Positions 27,535-37,399 are shown, counted from the first letter of the stretch. The stretch: DNA of 64,000 nt from CBDCYS01 sp965224215 (GCA_965224215.1 CBDCYS010000035.1:310001-374000); one strand, 5' to 3'. A program made the numbers and translations. Notes: generated from the letters alone by a model not told the origin.

Positions 27535-27655
27535 ACGACTCGATTATCCCACACGTTTCCAGGTGCTTATACTTCCATTAATCGGGGGAATAGGTGGAGC
27601 ACTTTAGGTTCAATCGCCAGATCTACACCCAGCGCCCTTCAGGCGATCCGCTTCG

Positions 27656-27776
27656 AACGAGGGTTCGGAAACAGAGCCGCGCCCGCGAGGGTTCGGTCAT
27701 CTGATAGTGACTGAATTCCGGCGGCGACTCCTCGACCGCACCCTCGCGGGCGCGGCTCTGTTTCCGAACCCTCGTT
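27656..27776. repeat. 37-bp perfect inverted repeat upstream of uvrA
   Basis: Left arm 27656-27692 and right arm 27740-27776 are exact reverse complements over 37 bases (key core GGAAACAGAGCCGCGCC), with a 47-base spacer. The match extends imperfectly for a few more bases towards the spacer (TCGGTC against GCGGTC). It lies in the 323-base gap between the divergent dehydrogenase and uvrA genes. A CCCTCACGGTCGCGGCTC stretch near 37.7 kb resembles one arm, suggesting a dispersed repeat family. Confidence 0.9.
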
Positions 27777-27857
27777 TGACCGTGTTTCCGGGCGTCACTA
27801 CAATGAAGACTCTTTTTCGTCTTCCGCTAGTAGTCCCCCCATGCTAGTAGTCCTTCC

Positions 27858-30695
27858 ATGATTGACCGGGTTATCGTGCGCGGAGCGCGCCAACACAACC
27901 TCCGCGATATTCACGTCGAGATCCCTCGCAACAGCTTCACGGTAGTCACCGGTCTGAGCGGCTCCGGCAAGTCATCGCTGGCGTTTGACACGATCTATGC
28001 CGAAGGGCAACGCCGCTACGTCGAGACGCTCTCCCCATACGCCCGGCAGTTCTTGGACCAACTGGAGCGGCCGGACGTCGACTCGATCGAGGGTCTGAGC
28101 CCGGCGCTATCGATCGAACAAAAAACCACAAGCCGGAGTCCCCGATCGACCATGGGGACCATCACCGAAATCTACGACTACCTCCGCCTACTCTATGCGT
28201 CAATCGGTGTCCCGCACTGCCCCAATTGCCACATTCCGATCAGCCGCCAATCGGCCGACCAGATCGTCCGACAAGTCCTCATTCAGCAATCAGGCAAGCG
28301 GGTCATGCTCCTTGCACCGATCGTGCGGGGGCGCAAAGGGGAATTCAAGAAGGAGTTCGAGCGGCTCGCGGAAATGGGCTTCCGCCGAGCGCGCGTTGAC
28401 GGTGAGATCGTGCTGCTTGACGAGGAGATCCCGCTGGACCGTCGACGCAACCACAGTATCGACGTTATCGTGGACCGCCTGAATATTCGCAAAGGCATCG
28501 AGAAAAGGTTTGAAAATTCCGTCAAAACAGCGACGGGTATGGCGAATGGTCTCGTCGTGGTTGCCCAGGTCGGGGGAGAAGAAGCTGGGGGAGACGAAGC
28601 CGGGCCGCACGAGACTCTCTACTCCGAGAAGCTGGCCTGTATCCAATGCGGCGCCAGTGTCCCGGTGCTTGAGCCGCGTTCATTTTCGTTCAATAGTCCT
28701 TACGGGGCCTGCAAAACTTGCAAGGGCTTGGGAAGCCTCTGGGACTTTGACGCGGCGAAAGTCGTTGTCGATCCGTCAAAGCCCCTTCTCGATGGCGGAG
28801 CAGCGCCCTTCCTTCTAACAACCAGCATTGAGCGCGCCGTGGAGAGCGCTGCTCGAAGGGCCAGGATCAAATTGAAGAGGCCGTTCGGCGAAATTTCAGA
28901 AGCAGGCCAAGATCGCTTGCTGTTTGGCGATGCCGGGCCACGGAATGGCAAGCCCAGCGGAAAGCTCGCCTCCCCGGTTTTCCCGGGTCTTCTCAAACTG
29001 GTCAAGGAATCAAGTGAGGAGTCTTGGTCGGAGCGCTACCATGACTGGCTCGTTCGATACATGTCGCCGGTTCCGTGCACCGCTTGCAAGGGGCAACGCT
29101 TGCGCCCGGAAAGTCTCGGCGTTAGCGTCGGGGGGCAATCGATCGCTGAGTTCTGCAGCGCATCTGTCAGCCGAGCCCTCGTATCGATCCGCGAGCTCTC
29201 GCTGACGGGCCGCCAGGAGAAAATTGCGTCTCGTGTGGTGGATGAGATTCGAACGCGCCTGGAGTTCCTCGAAGCTGTCGGACTCGAGTACCTCAGCCTG
29301 GATCGCACGGCCGCGACTCTTTCCGGAGGGGAGGCGCAACGCGTAAGGCTGGCGACACAAATCGGCTCCCAGCTGCGCGGCGTGCTCTATGTCCTCGATG
29401 AGCCTTCGATCGGGCTGCATGCTCGAGACAATGGCCGGCTGTTGGATACGCTGACGCGCCTGCGGGATTTGGGAAACACGATTCTCGTCGTCGAACACGA
29501 CCTGGAGACAATTCAGCGAGCCGACTATGTGGTCGATCTAGGTCCGGGAGCCGGACGGCTGGGCGGGCATGTCGTCGCCCGCGGAACACCAGGCGACGTC
29601 GCTCGTGCTACAGGCTCACTGACGGCCGACTACCTCAGCGGGCGGAAACAGGTTCCGCTGCCTCTGGTCCGGCGGCCCGGCACGGGCAAACCTCTGATCG
29701 TGCGGGGAGCGCGGCACCACAATCTGCGTGACATCACGGCTTCTTTCCCGTTAGGCTCTCTCACGGTCGTAACCGGTGTTTCGGGCAGCGGCAAATCCAC
29801 GCTGGTCAACGATATCTTACATCCGGTGCTCGCGCGCAAGCTGTATCGCTCCCGGCTGCAAGCCGGCGCGCATCGGCGGCTGGAAGGGGCCGACCAAATC
29901 GACAAAGTCGTTCGTATTGACCAGTCGGCCATCGGACGAACGCCTCGCTCCAACCCGGCGACCTACACCGGCTTGTTTACTCCGATTCGAGCGCTGTTTG
30001 CCCTATTGCCAGAGTCGAGAGCACGGGGCTACAAACCCGGCCGATTCAGTTTCAACGTCAAGGGCGGCCGCTGCGAGGCTTGCCACGGAGACGGCCAGCG
30101 CCGCATTGAAATGAATTTTTTGCCGGACGTATTCGTGACTTGTGATGTCTGCCGCGGCCGGCGCTACAACCACGAAACCTTACAGGTGGCATTCAAGGGC
30201 CACTCCATCGCCGATCTGCTCGAGGCCTCGGTGGAAGAAGCGTTGCCCATCATGGAGAAGATTCCGCAGATTCGGCCGAAGCTCGAAACCTTAAACGACG
30301 TCGGGTTAGGATACATCCATTTGGGCCAGTCATCGACTACGCTTTCGGGAGGAGAGGCCCAGCGGATCAAGCTGGCGCGCGAGCTGAGCAAGCGTCAGAC
30401 CGGACGGACCCTCTACTTACTGGACGAGCCCACCACCGGCCTGCATTTCGATGACATCCGAAAGCTCCTCGAAGTGCTGGACCGGCTGGTTTCCCACGGC
30501 AACACGGTGATCGTCATCGAACACAATTTGGACGTGATTAAATGCGCGGACTGGGTCATTGACCTGGGTCCGGAGGGAGGCGAAAAGGGAGGCGAAATCG
30601 TCGCAACGGGGACTCCCGAGCAGGTCGCCGCCTGCGCTGCCAGCTATACCGGTCAGGCTCTCGTGAAGGTTCTCCATAGAGGCCAGCCAGTCTAG
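27858..30695 (+). CDS. uvrA: excinuclease ABC subunit A
   Basis: DNA-damage recognition ATPase of nucleotide excision repair. The 945-residue protein has two ABC modules: Walker A GLSGSGKSS at about 31-39 and GVSGSGKST at about 640, and two LSGGEAQR signatures (about 490 and 830). Zinc fingers carry CPNC (near 115) and the essential C-terminal CEAC...CDVC pair (near 745). The ATG at 27858 gives a normal start (MIDRVIVRGARQHNLRDIHVEIPR). No uvrB or uvrC nearby. The large inverted repeat 80 bases upstream may affect its expression. Confidence 0.97.
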   Translation: MIDRVIVRGARQHNLRDIHVEIPRNSFTVVTGLSGSGKSSLAFDTIYAEGQRRYVETLSPYARQFLDQLERPDVDSIEGLSPALSIEQKTTSRSPRSTMGTITEIYDYLRLLYASIGVPHCPNCHIPISRQSADQIVRQVLIQQSGKRVMLLAPIVRGRKGEFKKEFERLAEMGFRRARVDGEIVLLDEEIPLDRRRNHSIDVIVDRLNIRKGIEKRFENSVKTATGMANGLVVVAQVGGEEAGGDEAGPHETLYSEKLACIQCGASVPVLEPRSFSFNSPYGACKTCKGLGSLWDFDAAKVVVDPSKPLLDGGAAPFLLTTSIERAVESAARRARIKLKRPFGEISEAGQDRLLFGDAGPRNGKPSGKLASPVFPGLLKLVKESSEESWSERYHDWLVRYMSPVPCTACKGQRLRPESLGVSVGGQSIAEFCSASVSRALVSIRELSLTGRQEKIASRVVDEIRTRLEFLEAVGLEYLSLDRTAATLSGGEAQRVRLATQIGSQLRGVLYVLDEPSIGLHARDNGRLLDTLTRLRDLGNTILVVEHDLETIQRADYVVDLGPGAGRLGGHVVARGTPGDVARATGSLTADYLSGRKQVPLPLVRRPGTGKPLIVRGARHHNLRDITASFPLGSLTVVTGVSGSGKSTLVNDILHPVLARKLYRSRLQAGAHRRLEGADQIDKVVRIDQSAIGRTPRSNPATYTGLFTPIRALFALLPESRARGYKPGRFSFNVKGGRCEACHGDGQRRIEMNFLPDVFVTCDVCRGRRYNHETLQVAFKGHSIADLLEASVEEALPIMEKIPQIRPKLETLNDVGLGYIHLGQSSTTLSGGEAQRIKLARELSKRQTGRTLYLLDEPTTGLHFDDIRKLLEVLDRLVSHGNTVIVIEHNLDVIKCADWVIDLGPEGGEKGGEIVATGTPEQVAACAASYTGQALVKVLHRGQPV

Positions 30696-30857
30696 CCCGC
30701 TTTTCTTAGCGCGTTGCCTCACCGGAGCTTGAAGATTTTCGTCGGGCGCGGCTCTTTCCACACTGGCTCCGCTGCAGCAGTAGGGCGAAAACGCTAGACC
30801 GAAACCAGGGCTTTCCCTATTGTGCGGACTCCGTGAGGCGGGGCACGATGGTCGTAC

Positions 30858-31178
30858 ATGGCACTCGCGACTGTCCATGACGCTACTGAAAAAGGCCACG
30901 CCCGTTCGGAAGAACGCGAACGAGTTTGCGGCAAAGGTGAGTTCACCTGGGATCACGGTACCGAGGCAAAACAGTCTGCTGTCCAGGTCCGCAACATCAG
31001 TGACCACGGGTTGCAACTGCACGCGCCGGAGTACGTGCGGACCGGTTCGGCCGCTTACTTGACCGGCAGTGAATTCCAGTGCGTCGGCTCGATAAAGTAC
31101 TGCGTGCCCAACGGAGAAGGCTTCCTCGTCGGGCTGGAGTTTAGCCAGGATCCGCATTTCAAGAACAGCCTGAGCTAA
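30858..31178 (+). CDS. PilZ domain protein
   Basis: A 106-residue protein with a PilZ-like layout: an Arg-rich N-terminus (RSEERERV, candidate RxxxR) and then VRNISDHGLQLHAPEYVRTGSAAYLTGSEFQCVGSIKYCVPNGEGFLVGLEF, which carries the D/NxSxxG motif. PilZ domains bind cyclic di-GMP and modulate motility, secretion or polysaccharide output. The RxxxR spacing is plausible but not certain, so ligand binding is an inference. It lies about 160 bases after uvrA and stands alone. Confidence 0.75.
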   Translation: MALATVHDATEKGHARSEERERVCGKGEFTWDHGTEAKQSAVQVRNISDHGLQLHAPEYVRTGSAAYLTGSEFQCVGSIKYCVPNGEGFLVGLEFSQDPHFKNSLS

Positions 31179-31347
31179 CGCTCCGCCTGCTTCACCATGG
31201 CGCAGAAGCAGTCTTCGCCCACGCCGGGCGATCCGGCCGGCCCCTCTGGCTGTAACTTTTCCCCGGAAATCTTTCGCCATGGTTGGCACGTGTTTGACTC
31301 ATCCATGTCCCAAAAAATCACGGGTCAAGTGACACCAATCGTCGTAC

Positions 31348-31356
31348 TGGTACGAT
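31348..31356 (+). promoter_or_regulatory. extended -10 element upstream of the CPBP protease frame
   Basis: TGGTACGAT matches an extended -10 (TGnTAnnaT). Transcription would be expected about 7 bases downstream, at or next to a CTG codon at 31362 where the CPBP reading frame opens after an in-frame TAG. This would make a leaderless transcript with a non-standard start. No good -35. See the CPBP entry. Confidence 0.3.
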
Positions 31357-31601
31357 AGAGGCTGGTTACTGATCTGCAGGATTCTTCTAACAGTCGCGGG
31401 CCTGTACCCAACGGGGGAATTGACGCCTCTCAAGCGGTTCTGTCTCCTGAATCAGCCGCAAGCTCGACGGTCGCGGCGCCCGTAATCGCAGCGTCGGACG
31501 ACGTATCCGGCGAGCCGCCCGGCCCAGCCGCCCCGGCCGCCGCGGAAGTTCCACAGGTAGAGGAAGCCCGGCCTTCCCCAGGTCTGGACTATTGGGACCT
31601 G

Positions 31602-32312
31602 TTGTATTTGGTCTTGTTCTCCATCGCGGCGCTAGTGGTGGTCTCGGTTATCTCTGTCGGCTTCTACTTCGGGCTCGGGTACTTCCTCGAGTGGGAAACA
31701 GATTTCGGCGATCCGACCACGAAGGCGTTTGTCGCGATTATCATCCAGGCTCTGGCGTCGGTTCTGGTTCTGGCCTTCATGTACACGCTGATCACGGTCA
31801 AACACGAGCTGCCCTTCGGAGGAGTAATCGGATGGCGTCCGATCGTGTATCGCCCCTTTTTCTACGGCACCGCCTACGGCGCCGCTGGGGTCTTTCTGGC
31901 TGCCACCGTGGCGCTGGCGTCTAATCTCATGTCGATGCCGGATCAACCAACGCCGTTTGAGGACTTGCTGCAGGATCCCTCCGCGCTTCTGCTGGTGGCC
32001 GCTTTCGGCGTAGCGATCGCGCCGGTTTTCGAGGAACTAATTTTTCGCGGATTTGTTTACTCAGTGTTCGAACGGACGCACGGGCAGCTGGCGGCGGTGA
32101 TCATCACGGCGGGAGCTTTCGCTCTCATTCACGGTCCGCAGTATGGCTGGCACTGGCAGATACTGCTGTTGCTCACGTACGTTGGAATTGTTTTCGGTGC
32201 TGTCCGAGCCGCGACGAAGTCGATTGTTCCGCCGACAATCATTCACGCCTCATACAATATGACGCTGGTGATCGGCCTGATTTCGGCGGGTCAGGCGTCC
32301 AGCGGCACCTAA
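31602..32312 (+). CDS. CPBP family intramembrane glutamic endopeptidase
   Basis: Multi-pass membrane protease of the CPBP (CAAX-like/ABI) family, with at least six hydrophobic segments. The catalytic motifs are in order: FEELIFRGFVYSVFER (EExxxR), FALIHGPQYGW (FxxxH) and HASYNMTL (HxxxN). The start is uncertain. A TTG at 31602 falls inside the first membrane helix, whereas the frame continues upstream without a stop to about 31359, encoding a Pro/Ala/Ser-rich, soluble N-terminus (DLQDSSNSRGPVPNG ... ARPSPGLDYWDLL). That part has no ATG, GTG or TTG start; only CTG is available. The protein thus probably starts near 31362. Confidence 0.82.
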   Translation: MYLVLFSIAALVVVSVISVGFYFGLGYFLEWETDFGDPTTKAFVAIIIQALASVLVLAFMYTLITVKHELPFGGVIGWRPIVYRPFFYGTAYGAAGVFLAATVALASNLMSMPDQPTPFEDLLQDPSALLLVAAFGVAIAPVFEELIFRGFVYSVFERTHGQLAAVIITAGAFALIHGPQYGWHWQILLLLTYVGIVFGAVRAATKSIVPPTIIHASYNMTLVIGLISAGQASSGT

Positions 32313-32350
32313 CTTGCGGGGCTGACCCGTCTCATAGGACTTTCTGAGTA

Positions 32351-33430
32351 ATGGTAAATACGATTGAATGGACCGCCGCTGGCGTGGTCATGATTGATCA
32401 AACCAAGCTGCCCGGAGAAGAGGTTTACCTCAACTGCCAAAGCTACGAAGCGGTAGCGAACGCCATCCGTACCATGGTGATTCGCGGTGCGCCCGCGATC
32501 GGCGTAGCGGCGGCAATGGGAGTGGCCTTGGGAGTCCGGCAAGCTGTCGAAAAACTTGATTCAGCCGGCGGCCCGACGAGCAAGGAGGCAGGCGCCAGTC
32601 TCGATCAGCAGATGAACGACATCTGCTCAACGCTGGCGGCGACCCGGCCGACGGCAGTCAATCTTTTCTGGGCGATCGATCGCATGCGAAAGCTCTACGA
32701 AACGCTACGGTCCGAGGGGAAGTCTCTCGGGGCTGTCGCCGACGCCCTTGTGCAAGAGGCCCTGGAGGTCCGGATCAAAGACGTGGAAATCAATCGGGCG
32801 ATCGGCAAACACGGTGCGGCGTTGCTGCCACAAGAGGCGGCTGTCATGACCCATTGCAACGCCGGAGCCCTCGCCACGGCAGGCTACGGAACTGCATTGG
32901 GCGTGATTCGCGCCGCGGTCGAAGGCGGCAACCCAGTCGCTGTCTTCGCGAACGAAACGCGCCCGTTTATGCAAGGAGCTCGTCTAACGGTCTGGGAACT
33001 GCAGCAAGACAACATACCCGTCACACTACTCACGGACAACATGGCGGGACATGTCCTAAGCTCGGGACGCGTCAACGCCGTCGTCGTTGGCGCCGACCGC
33101 ATCGCCGGAAACGGTGACGTAGCGAATAAGATCGGCACCTACTCCGTCGCCGTCTTGGCAAAAGAAAACGGCATCCCTTTCTATGTGGCGGCTCCGATTT
33201 CGACCCTCGATCTCAGCCTCGCCTCGGGGAAGGAAATTCCTATCGAAGAGAGAGATCCATCCGAGGTCACTCACGTGCAGGGGCTGCAGGTCGCCCCCCC
33301 GAAAACCGCTGTACTCAACCCTGCCTTCGACGTAACGCCGAACCGCTACGTGACCGCCATCATCACCGAGCATGGCGTAGCTCGGGCGCCGTACGAAACA
33401 ACGCTCCGCGGACTCTCCGAGCAAGGGTAA
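32351..33430 (+). CDS. mtnA: S-methyl-5-thioribose-1-phosphate isomerase
   Basis: Isomerises methylthioribose 1-phosphate to methylthioribulose 1-phosphate in methionine salvage. The 359-residue protein has RTMVIRGAPAIGVAAAMGVALG, the catalytic Cys block MTHCNAGALATAGYGTALGVI, and the Asp block VVGADRIAGNGDVANKIGTYSVAVLAKENGIPFYVAAP, all diagnostic for MtnA rather than eIF2B regulatory homologues. The ATG at 32351 follows the CPBP gene by 38 bases. No other mtn genes are adjacent. Confidence 0.95.
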   Translation: MVNTIEWTAAGVVMIDQTKLPGEEVYLNCQSYEAVANAIRTMVIRGAPAIGVAAAMGVALGVRQAVEKLDSAGGPTSKEAGASLDQQMNDICSTLAATRPTAVNLFWAIDRMRKLYETLRSEGKSLGAVADALVQEALEVRIKDVEINRAIGKHGAALLPQEAAVMTHCNAGALATAGYGTALGVIRAAVEGGNPVAVFANETRPFMQGARLTVWELQQDNIPVTLLTDNMAGHVLSSGRVNAVVVGADRIAGNGDVANKIGTYSVAVLAKENGIPFYVAAPISTLDLSLASGKEIPIEERDPSEVTHVQGLQVAPPKTAVLNPAFDVTPNRYVTAIITEHGVARAPYETTLRGLSEQG

Positions 33431-33479
33431 AGGCGACACGTGAAAGCATAGAAAAATGTCCTGAAACGTCAAGGCCGAG

Positions 33480-34313
33480 TTGGTCGGCGCGTTCGGAGAT
33501 CCCATCGCCGAAAACCCCACCGGCGTGATGCAGGAGGCGGGCTTCCATGCCGCGGGACTGGACTGGCGCTACCTCACACTTCAGGTCAAAGCGGGAGACC
33601 TTGCAGCCGCCGTCGCCGGAGCCCGCGCGATCGGTATGCGCGGTTTCAATCTGACGATCCCGCACAAGGTCGCGGTCATCGAGCATCTGGACGGACTGTC
33701 TAAGGAAGCGGAAACCATCGGAGCCGTCAACACGGTTTGCATTGAGAATGGGCGGCTGACTGGAGAGAATACAGACGGCAAAGGCTTCCTGCGGGGGGTC
33801 CGCAAAGACGCAGGGGTGGACCCGAGCGGCAAGCGGGTGGTGATGCTCGGAGCCGGCGGAGCGGCCCGTGCGGTCGCGGCGGAACTGCTGCTGGCGGGTG
33901 TTCGCGACCTGTTGCTGGTCAACCGCTCCACCGAGCGCGGCGAACAAATGACGGCTGATCTGCGGGCAAGCACGGGCAAGGACATCCGTTTCGAGCGATG
34001 GCAGGGGACCTATGCGGTTCCTCCCGATGTCGACCTTTTCGTCAACGCGACTTCGATCGGCCTCTACCCCGATGTCGATGCCATGCCCGACGTCGACCTT
34101 GGCGCCGCCGCCCCCGGCACGCTGGTCTGCGATGTTGTGTTCAACCCTCCGGAGACGCCGTTGCTGCGCGCCGCGCGCGAGCGGGCTCTGCCGACGTTGG
34201 ACGGCCTGTCGATGCTCGTCTACCAAGGAGTCATCGCATTTCAAATGTGGACAGGCCAGGAACCTGACGCCGAGGCCATGAAAGCAGCTCTGTCGGAAGC
34301 CCTGTGGGTGTGA
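33480..34313 (+). CDS. aroE: shikimate dehydrogenase
   Basis: Reduces 3-dehydroshikimate with NADPH in the shikimate pathway. The 277-residue frame has GAFGDPIAENPTGVMQEAGF, NLTIPHKVAVIEHLD (catalytic Lys), ENTDGKGFLRGV (catalytic Asp), the Rossmann block MLGAGGAARAVAAELLLAG with VNRSTERG, and NATSIGLYPD. The start is a TTG; an in-frame TGA lies only five codons before it, so there is no longer alternative. The N-terminus is slightly short but contains the first conserved strand. It follows mtnA by 50 bases. Confidence 0.93.
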   Translation: MVGAFGDPIAENPTGVMQEAGFHAAGLDWRYLTLQVKAGDLAAAVAGARAIGMRGFNLTIPHKVAVIEHLDGLSKEAETIGAVNTVCIENGRLTGENTDGKGFLRGVRKDAGVDPSGKRVVMLGAGGAARAVAAELLLAGVRDLLLVNRSTERGEQMTADLRASTGKDIRFERWQGTYAVPPDVDLFVNATSIGLYPDVDAMPDVDLGAAAPGTLVCDVVFNPPETPLLRAARERALPTLDGLSMLVYQGVIAFQMWTGQEPDAEAMKAALSEALWV

Positions 34314-34387
34314 GCCCCCCAAGAAAAGCAGAAACAATGTGGCCCACTTTGAGCCCCGTTTACGCCTACGTTAGCGGGAGTAGCTCT

Positions 34388-36891
34388 ATGACAACTTTTT
34401 CCATCCGAGTCGTTGCCCTCGTTCTTGCCACTGTTTTTTCCTATAGCGTCCATGCCGCGAAGCCGGTCATTTCGCCGCTAGCGAACAGCCATTCAGATTA
34501 TGTGGCCATGCGCTCGGCGCAACTGGGGCAAAGCTTTGCCGTCAGCGACTTTACTTTGCGTCGCGACGTCGGCACATTCCATTTGAAAAGCGGCACGGTC
34601 CAATTTCTCAAGCCGATCCTGGACCGGGTGCCGATCGGGGTGTTCGTCGGCGACGGGGAGTTTACCCTCGAGCCGGCGATGGAACTAGAGCGCCACATGA
34701 TCCGGCTCTACACCGAGAACGAGTCGGTCGCCGAAAGTTTCAAGCAGGCAGTTTTTCTGTTCACCGATGACACGTACTCTGAGATCCGTGACGCAGCACA
34801 AGGGGACGGCGTCGGCGGAGCGGCCGCCGGGGTGCTGAAGGATCTTCGTTCCAGGCTGCGCAACCGAAACGAAAATCCACAGAGCACAACCGAGGCGACC
34901 ATCAACGGTTCCTACATGGACAACGTCGACGCTGACCTCCTCGCGGGGCTGCTCAACCCCAAGCGTCCGGGCTTTTTTAGCGCCTACATCAAAGGCAACC
35001 GATAGGACGATCTGAGGTTTCACGTGCGGCCCGGCGGCGGTATCCCGCAACTGCTTTCCGACGAGCCGGTTGCGCTTGTCAATTTCTCTCCTGGGGGCAA
35101 CCGCGATGGTATCTGGTGCCTCACGCATCGCGAAAAGGATACCGAGGCCGGCTCCCGCGAAGGGAACCAGAATCTCGACGTCTTGCACTACAAAATCGAC
35201 GCTGAGATCGCGGGAAACAGAGACTTGGCCGCTACGGCGGAGATCACCCTCCAGCCGCTCATCGGCGGTGATCGTGTGCTGCGTTTCGGGCTTTTCCCGA
35301 CTCTGCGGGTTTCCGAGGTGACTCTCGAAGGGGAACCGACTCATTTTGTCCAGCAGGGCAAGAAGGAGGATTGCGGTTTCTATGTCATTGCTCCGGAAGC
35401 GCTCGAACAGGGACGCGAATACAAGCTGGTGGTGACCTACTCCGGCGATGAGGTCATTCGCAGCAGCGGCGGCGGCAACTTCGCCGTCGAAGCACGTTCG
35501 AGCTGGTATCCGAGTATCGGTTCCTTCCGTGATCGCGCGACCTATGAGCTGAGTTTCCGCTACCCGAAAAAGTACGTTCTCGCCAGTGTCGGCGATTTCG
35601 TTGAAGAAGGCAAAGACGGCAAGGTTGGCTATTCCCGCTGGAAGTCAGATGTCCCGCTGAAGGTTGCTGGATTCAACTATGGTGACTTCAAGAAAAACGT
35701 CGTTCAGGACGAGCGCACGGGTAAGCCTATCGAAGGATACGCGGCGAAACAGGTTCCGGACGTCCTCCGATCCCCCAGTACCGATGTCGAATTGCCGACC
35801 AGGGGGCGGGTCGCTGGTGGGGGGATGTCGAGTGTGGCGGGCAACATGTCTCCAAAGCGCATGATGCAGAACGTGATGCGTGAGGCACAAGCCTCGGCGC
35901 AGATTTTCACGCACTGGTTTGGGCCGCTACCCTACTCACGCATCGCCATCACCCAGCAGCCTCAATTTGGTTTTGGTCAATTCTGGCCTACGCTGGTCTA
36001 CCTGCCGGTCAGCGCCTTCCTCGATTCCATACAACGCTGGTCGCTTCTCGGGTCCCGCGTTTTCAAGTTCGCCTAATTTGTTTTGGAGGTTACGCCCCAT
36101 GAAGTGGCCCACCAGTGGTGGGGACACCTGGTTGGCTGGGGCTCTTATCACGACCAATGGATCTCGGAAGGCTTCTCGGAGTTTTCGGCGGGGCTATATC
36201 TTCAAGTCAAAGACGCTGGGGAATACAGGGAGTTCCTCGAGCGTGGGCAGCGGCTGATTCTCGACAAGAATGAGTACGGGTTCAGCGCCAACGACACGGG
36301 GCCGCTTTGGATGGGCCTTCGCTTGAATACGCCCCGAACCGGCTCGGCGTATAACAAACTGATCTACGCCAAGGGCGGCTACATTCTCCATATGTTGCGG
36401 CAGATGATGTTTGAGCTCGCGGCAAAGGGGACGAACCGTTTATCGAAATGATGAGGAACTTCGTCGATATTCACCGCAACAGAGACGCGACGACCGAAAG
36501 CTTTCAGGCCACTGTTGAAAAGCACATGACGCCCGCAATGAACCTCGGCGGTAGCGGCAAGATGGACTGGTTTTTCCGGCAGTGGGTGTATGGAAATGCA
36601 GTGCCCAGCTACGAGTTCCGATACACTCTGACCCCCGTCGACGGCGGAAAGGCACATCTCAAAGGTGCGATCACCCAATCAGGCGTATCGGACAACTTCG
36701 TGATGAGAATGCCGGTCTACCTGCAGGTGAAAGGCAAACTCATCCAATTCGGCTCATCGGCCATCGAAGGGAACGGCACTACGCCGGATTTTGAAGTCAC
36801 GCTCCCTTTGATGCCGGATGCCGTGCTCATCAATGCCCAGCACGATGTTCTGGCCGAAAAGATCACGATCGAGCGCACTGGGAAGAAGTAG
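34388..36891 (+). pseudogene. M1-like (gluzincin) aminopeptidase, two in-frame stops and one frameshift
   Basis: One gene broken into four open pieces: 34388-35005, 35024-36076, 36083-36451 and 36448-36891. Piece 1 has a signal peptide and a beta-rich domain. It ends at TAG (35003-35005), yet the same frame continues directly as DDLRFHVRPGGGIPQLL. Piece 2 ends at TAA (36074-36076), again continuing in the same frame into FVLEVTPHEVAHQWWGH, the zinc-binding HExxH helix, with the third ligand in ISEGFSEF. Near 36416 one base has been lost; the frame moves to GKGDEPFIEMMRNFVDIHRN. Family: M1-like metallopeptidase common in Acidobacteriota. With three lesions it is probably not functional. Part of the frame 1-2 product might still be made. 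Confidence 0.82.
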
Positions 36892-36972
36892 GCGGCGCCC
36901 TTCGCAGACACGGTCGTCCGCAGGGTGATTGACAGCATCGCTTACCTGTAGGGCTTGGGATAGTAGGTTAGA

Positions 36973-37163
36973 GTGAAGGTACCTGACGTGATCCGGCAAC
37001 TTAAAGGGGCGGATGGACGCTGATGCGGACCCAAAGGTAGTCATCGCCAATACCGGCATCCCAACAAACCCATGGTGGTCACAGTTCCCGGCAAGGCGGG
37101 CGACGACCTGCCCGTCGGCACTTGAAGAACGTTCAGAGGAAGGCGAGCCTGCAAATGCCATGA
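36973..37163 (+). pseudogene. decayed hicA toxin gene
   Basis: A HicA mRNA interferase remnant, from a GTG at 36973 to the TGA at 37161-37163 overlapping the hicB start. Reading with frame changes gives VKVPDVIRQLKG, then DGWTLMRT, then KGSHRQYRHPNKPMVVTVPGKAGDDLPVGT, then LKNVQRKASLQMP. This is the HicA double-stranded RNA-binding fold, including the G-S-H catalytic His. Three indels are required, near 37010, near 37030 (an extra C) and near 37123 (a missing T). No single frame encodes the toxin, so it should be dead. Confidence 0.78.
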
Positions 37164-37399
37164 AGAAATACGCAGTCATTATCGAGCGCGCTGAGAGAAA
37201 CTACTCCGCGTATGTGCCCGATTTACCGGGTTGTATTGCCACCGGGACCACGCCCGAACAGGTCGAACGCGAGATTCGTGAAGCTATCGAATTTCACTTG
37301 GAAGGAATGCGATTGGTGGGTGAGCGGATTCCCGAACCGACGACGCTCTGCCGGTACGTCGAAGCCCCGGTGGAACAGGCGACCCCTACCGCCCGATAG
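37160..37399 (+). CDS. HicB-family antitoxin
   Basis: A 79-residue HicB: MKKYAVIIERAERNYSAYVPDLPGCIATGTTPEQVEREIREAIEFHLEGMRLVGERIPEP, the partial RNase H fold with the Y-PDLPGC and T-x-x-E-x-E signatures and the usual C-terminal I-PEP. The ATG at 37160 overlaps the stop of the hicA remnant as ATGA, the normal coupling of hicAB. The open frame extends back to 37013, but that part is the hicA remnant in another frame. The antitoxin is intact although its toxin is not. Confidence 0.85.
   Translation: MKKYAVIIERAERNYSAYVPDLPGCIATGTTPEQVEREIREAIEFHLEGMRLVGERIPEPTTLCRYVEAPVEQATPTAR

Noticed and set aside
36448..36891. Separate small gene starting at ATG 36448
   Set aside because: Its sequence is the continuation of the M1 peptidase after a one-base loss; no ribosome binding site.
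37013..37159. N-terminal extension of the second hicB gene
   Set aside because: It is the hicA remnant read in another frame.
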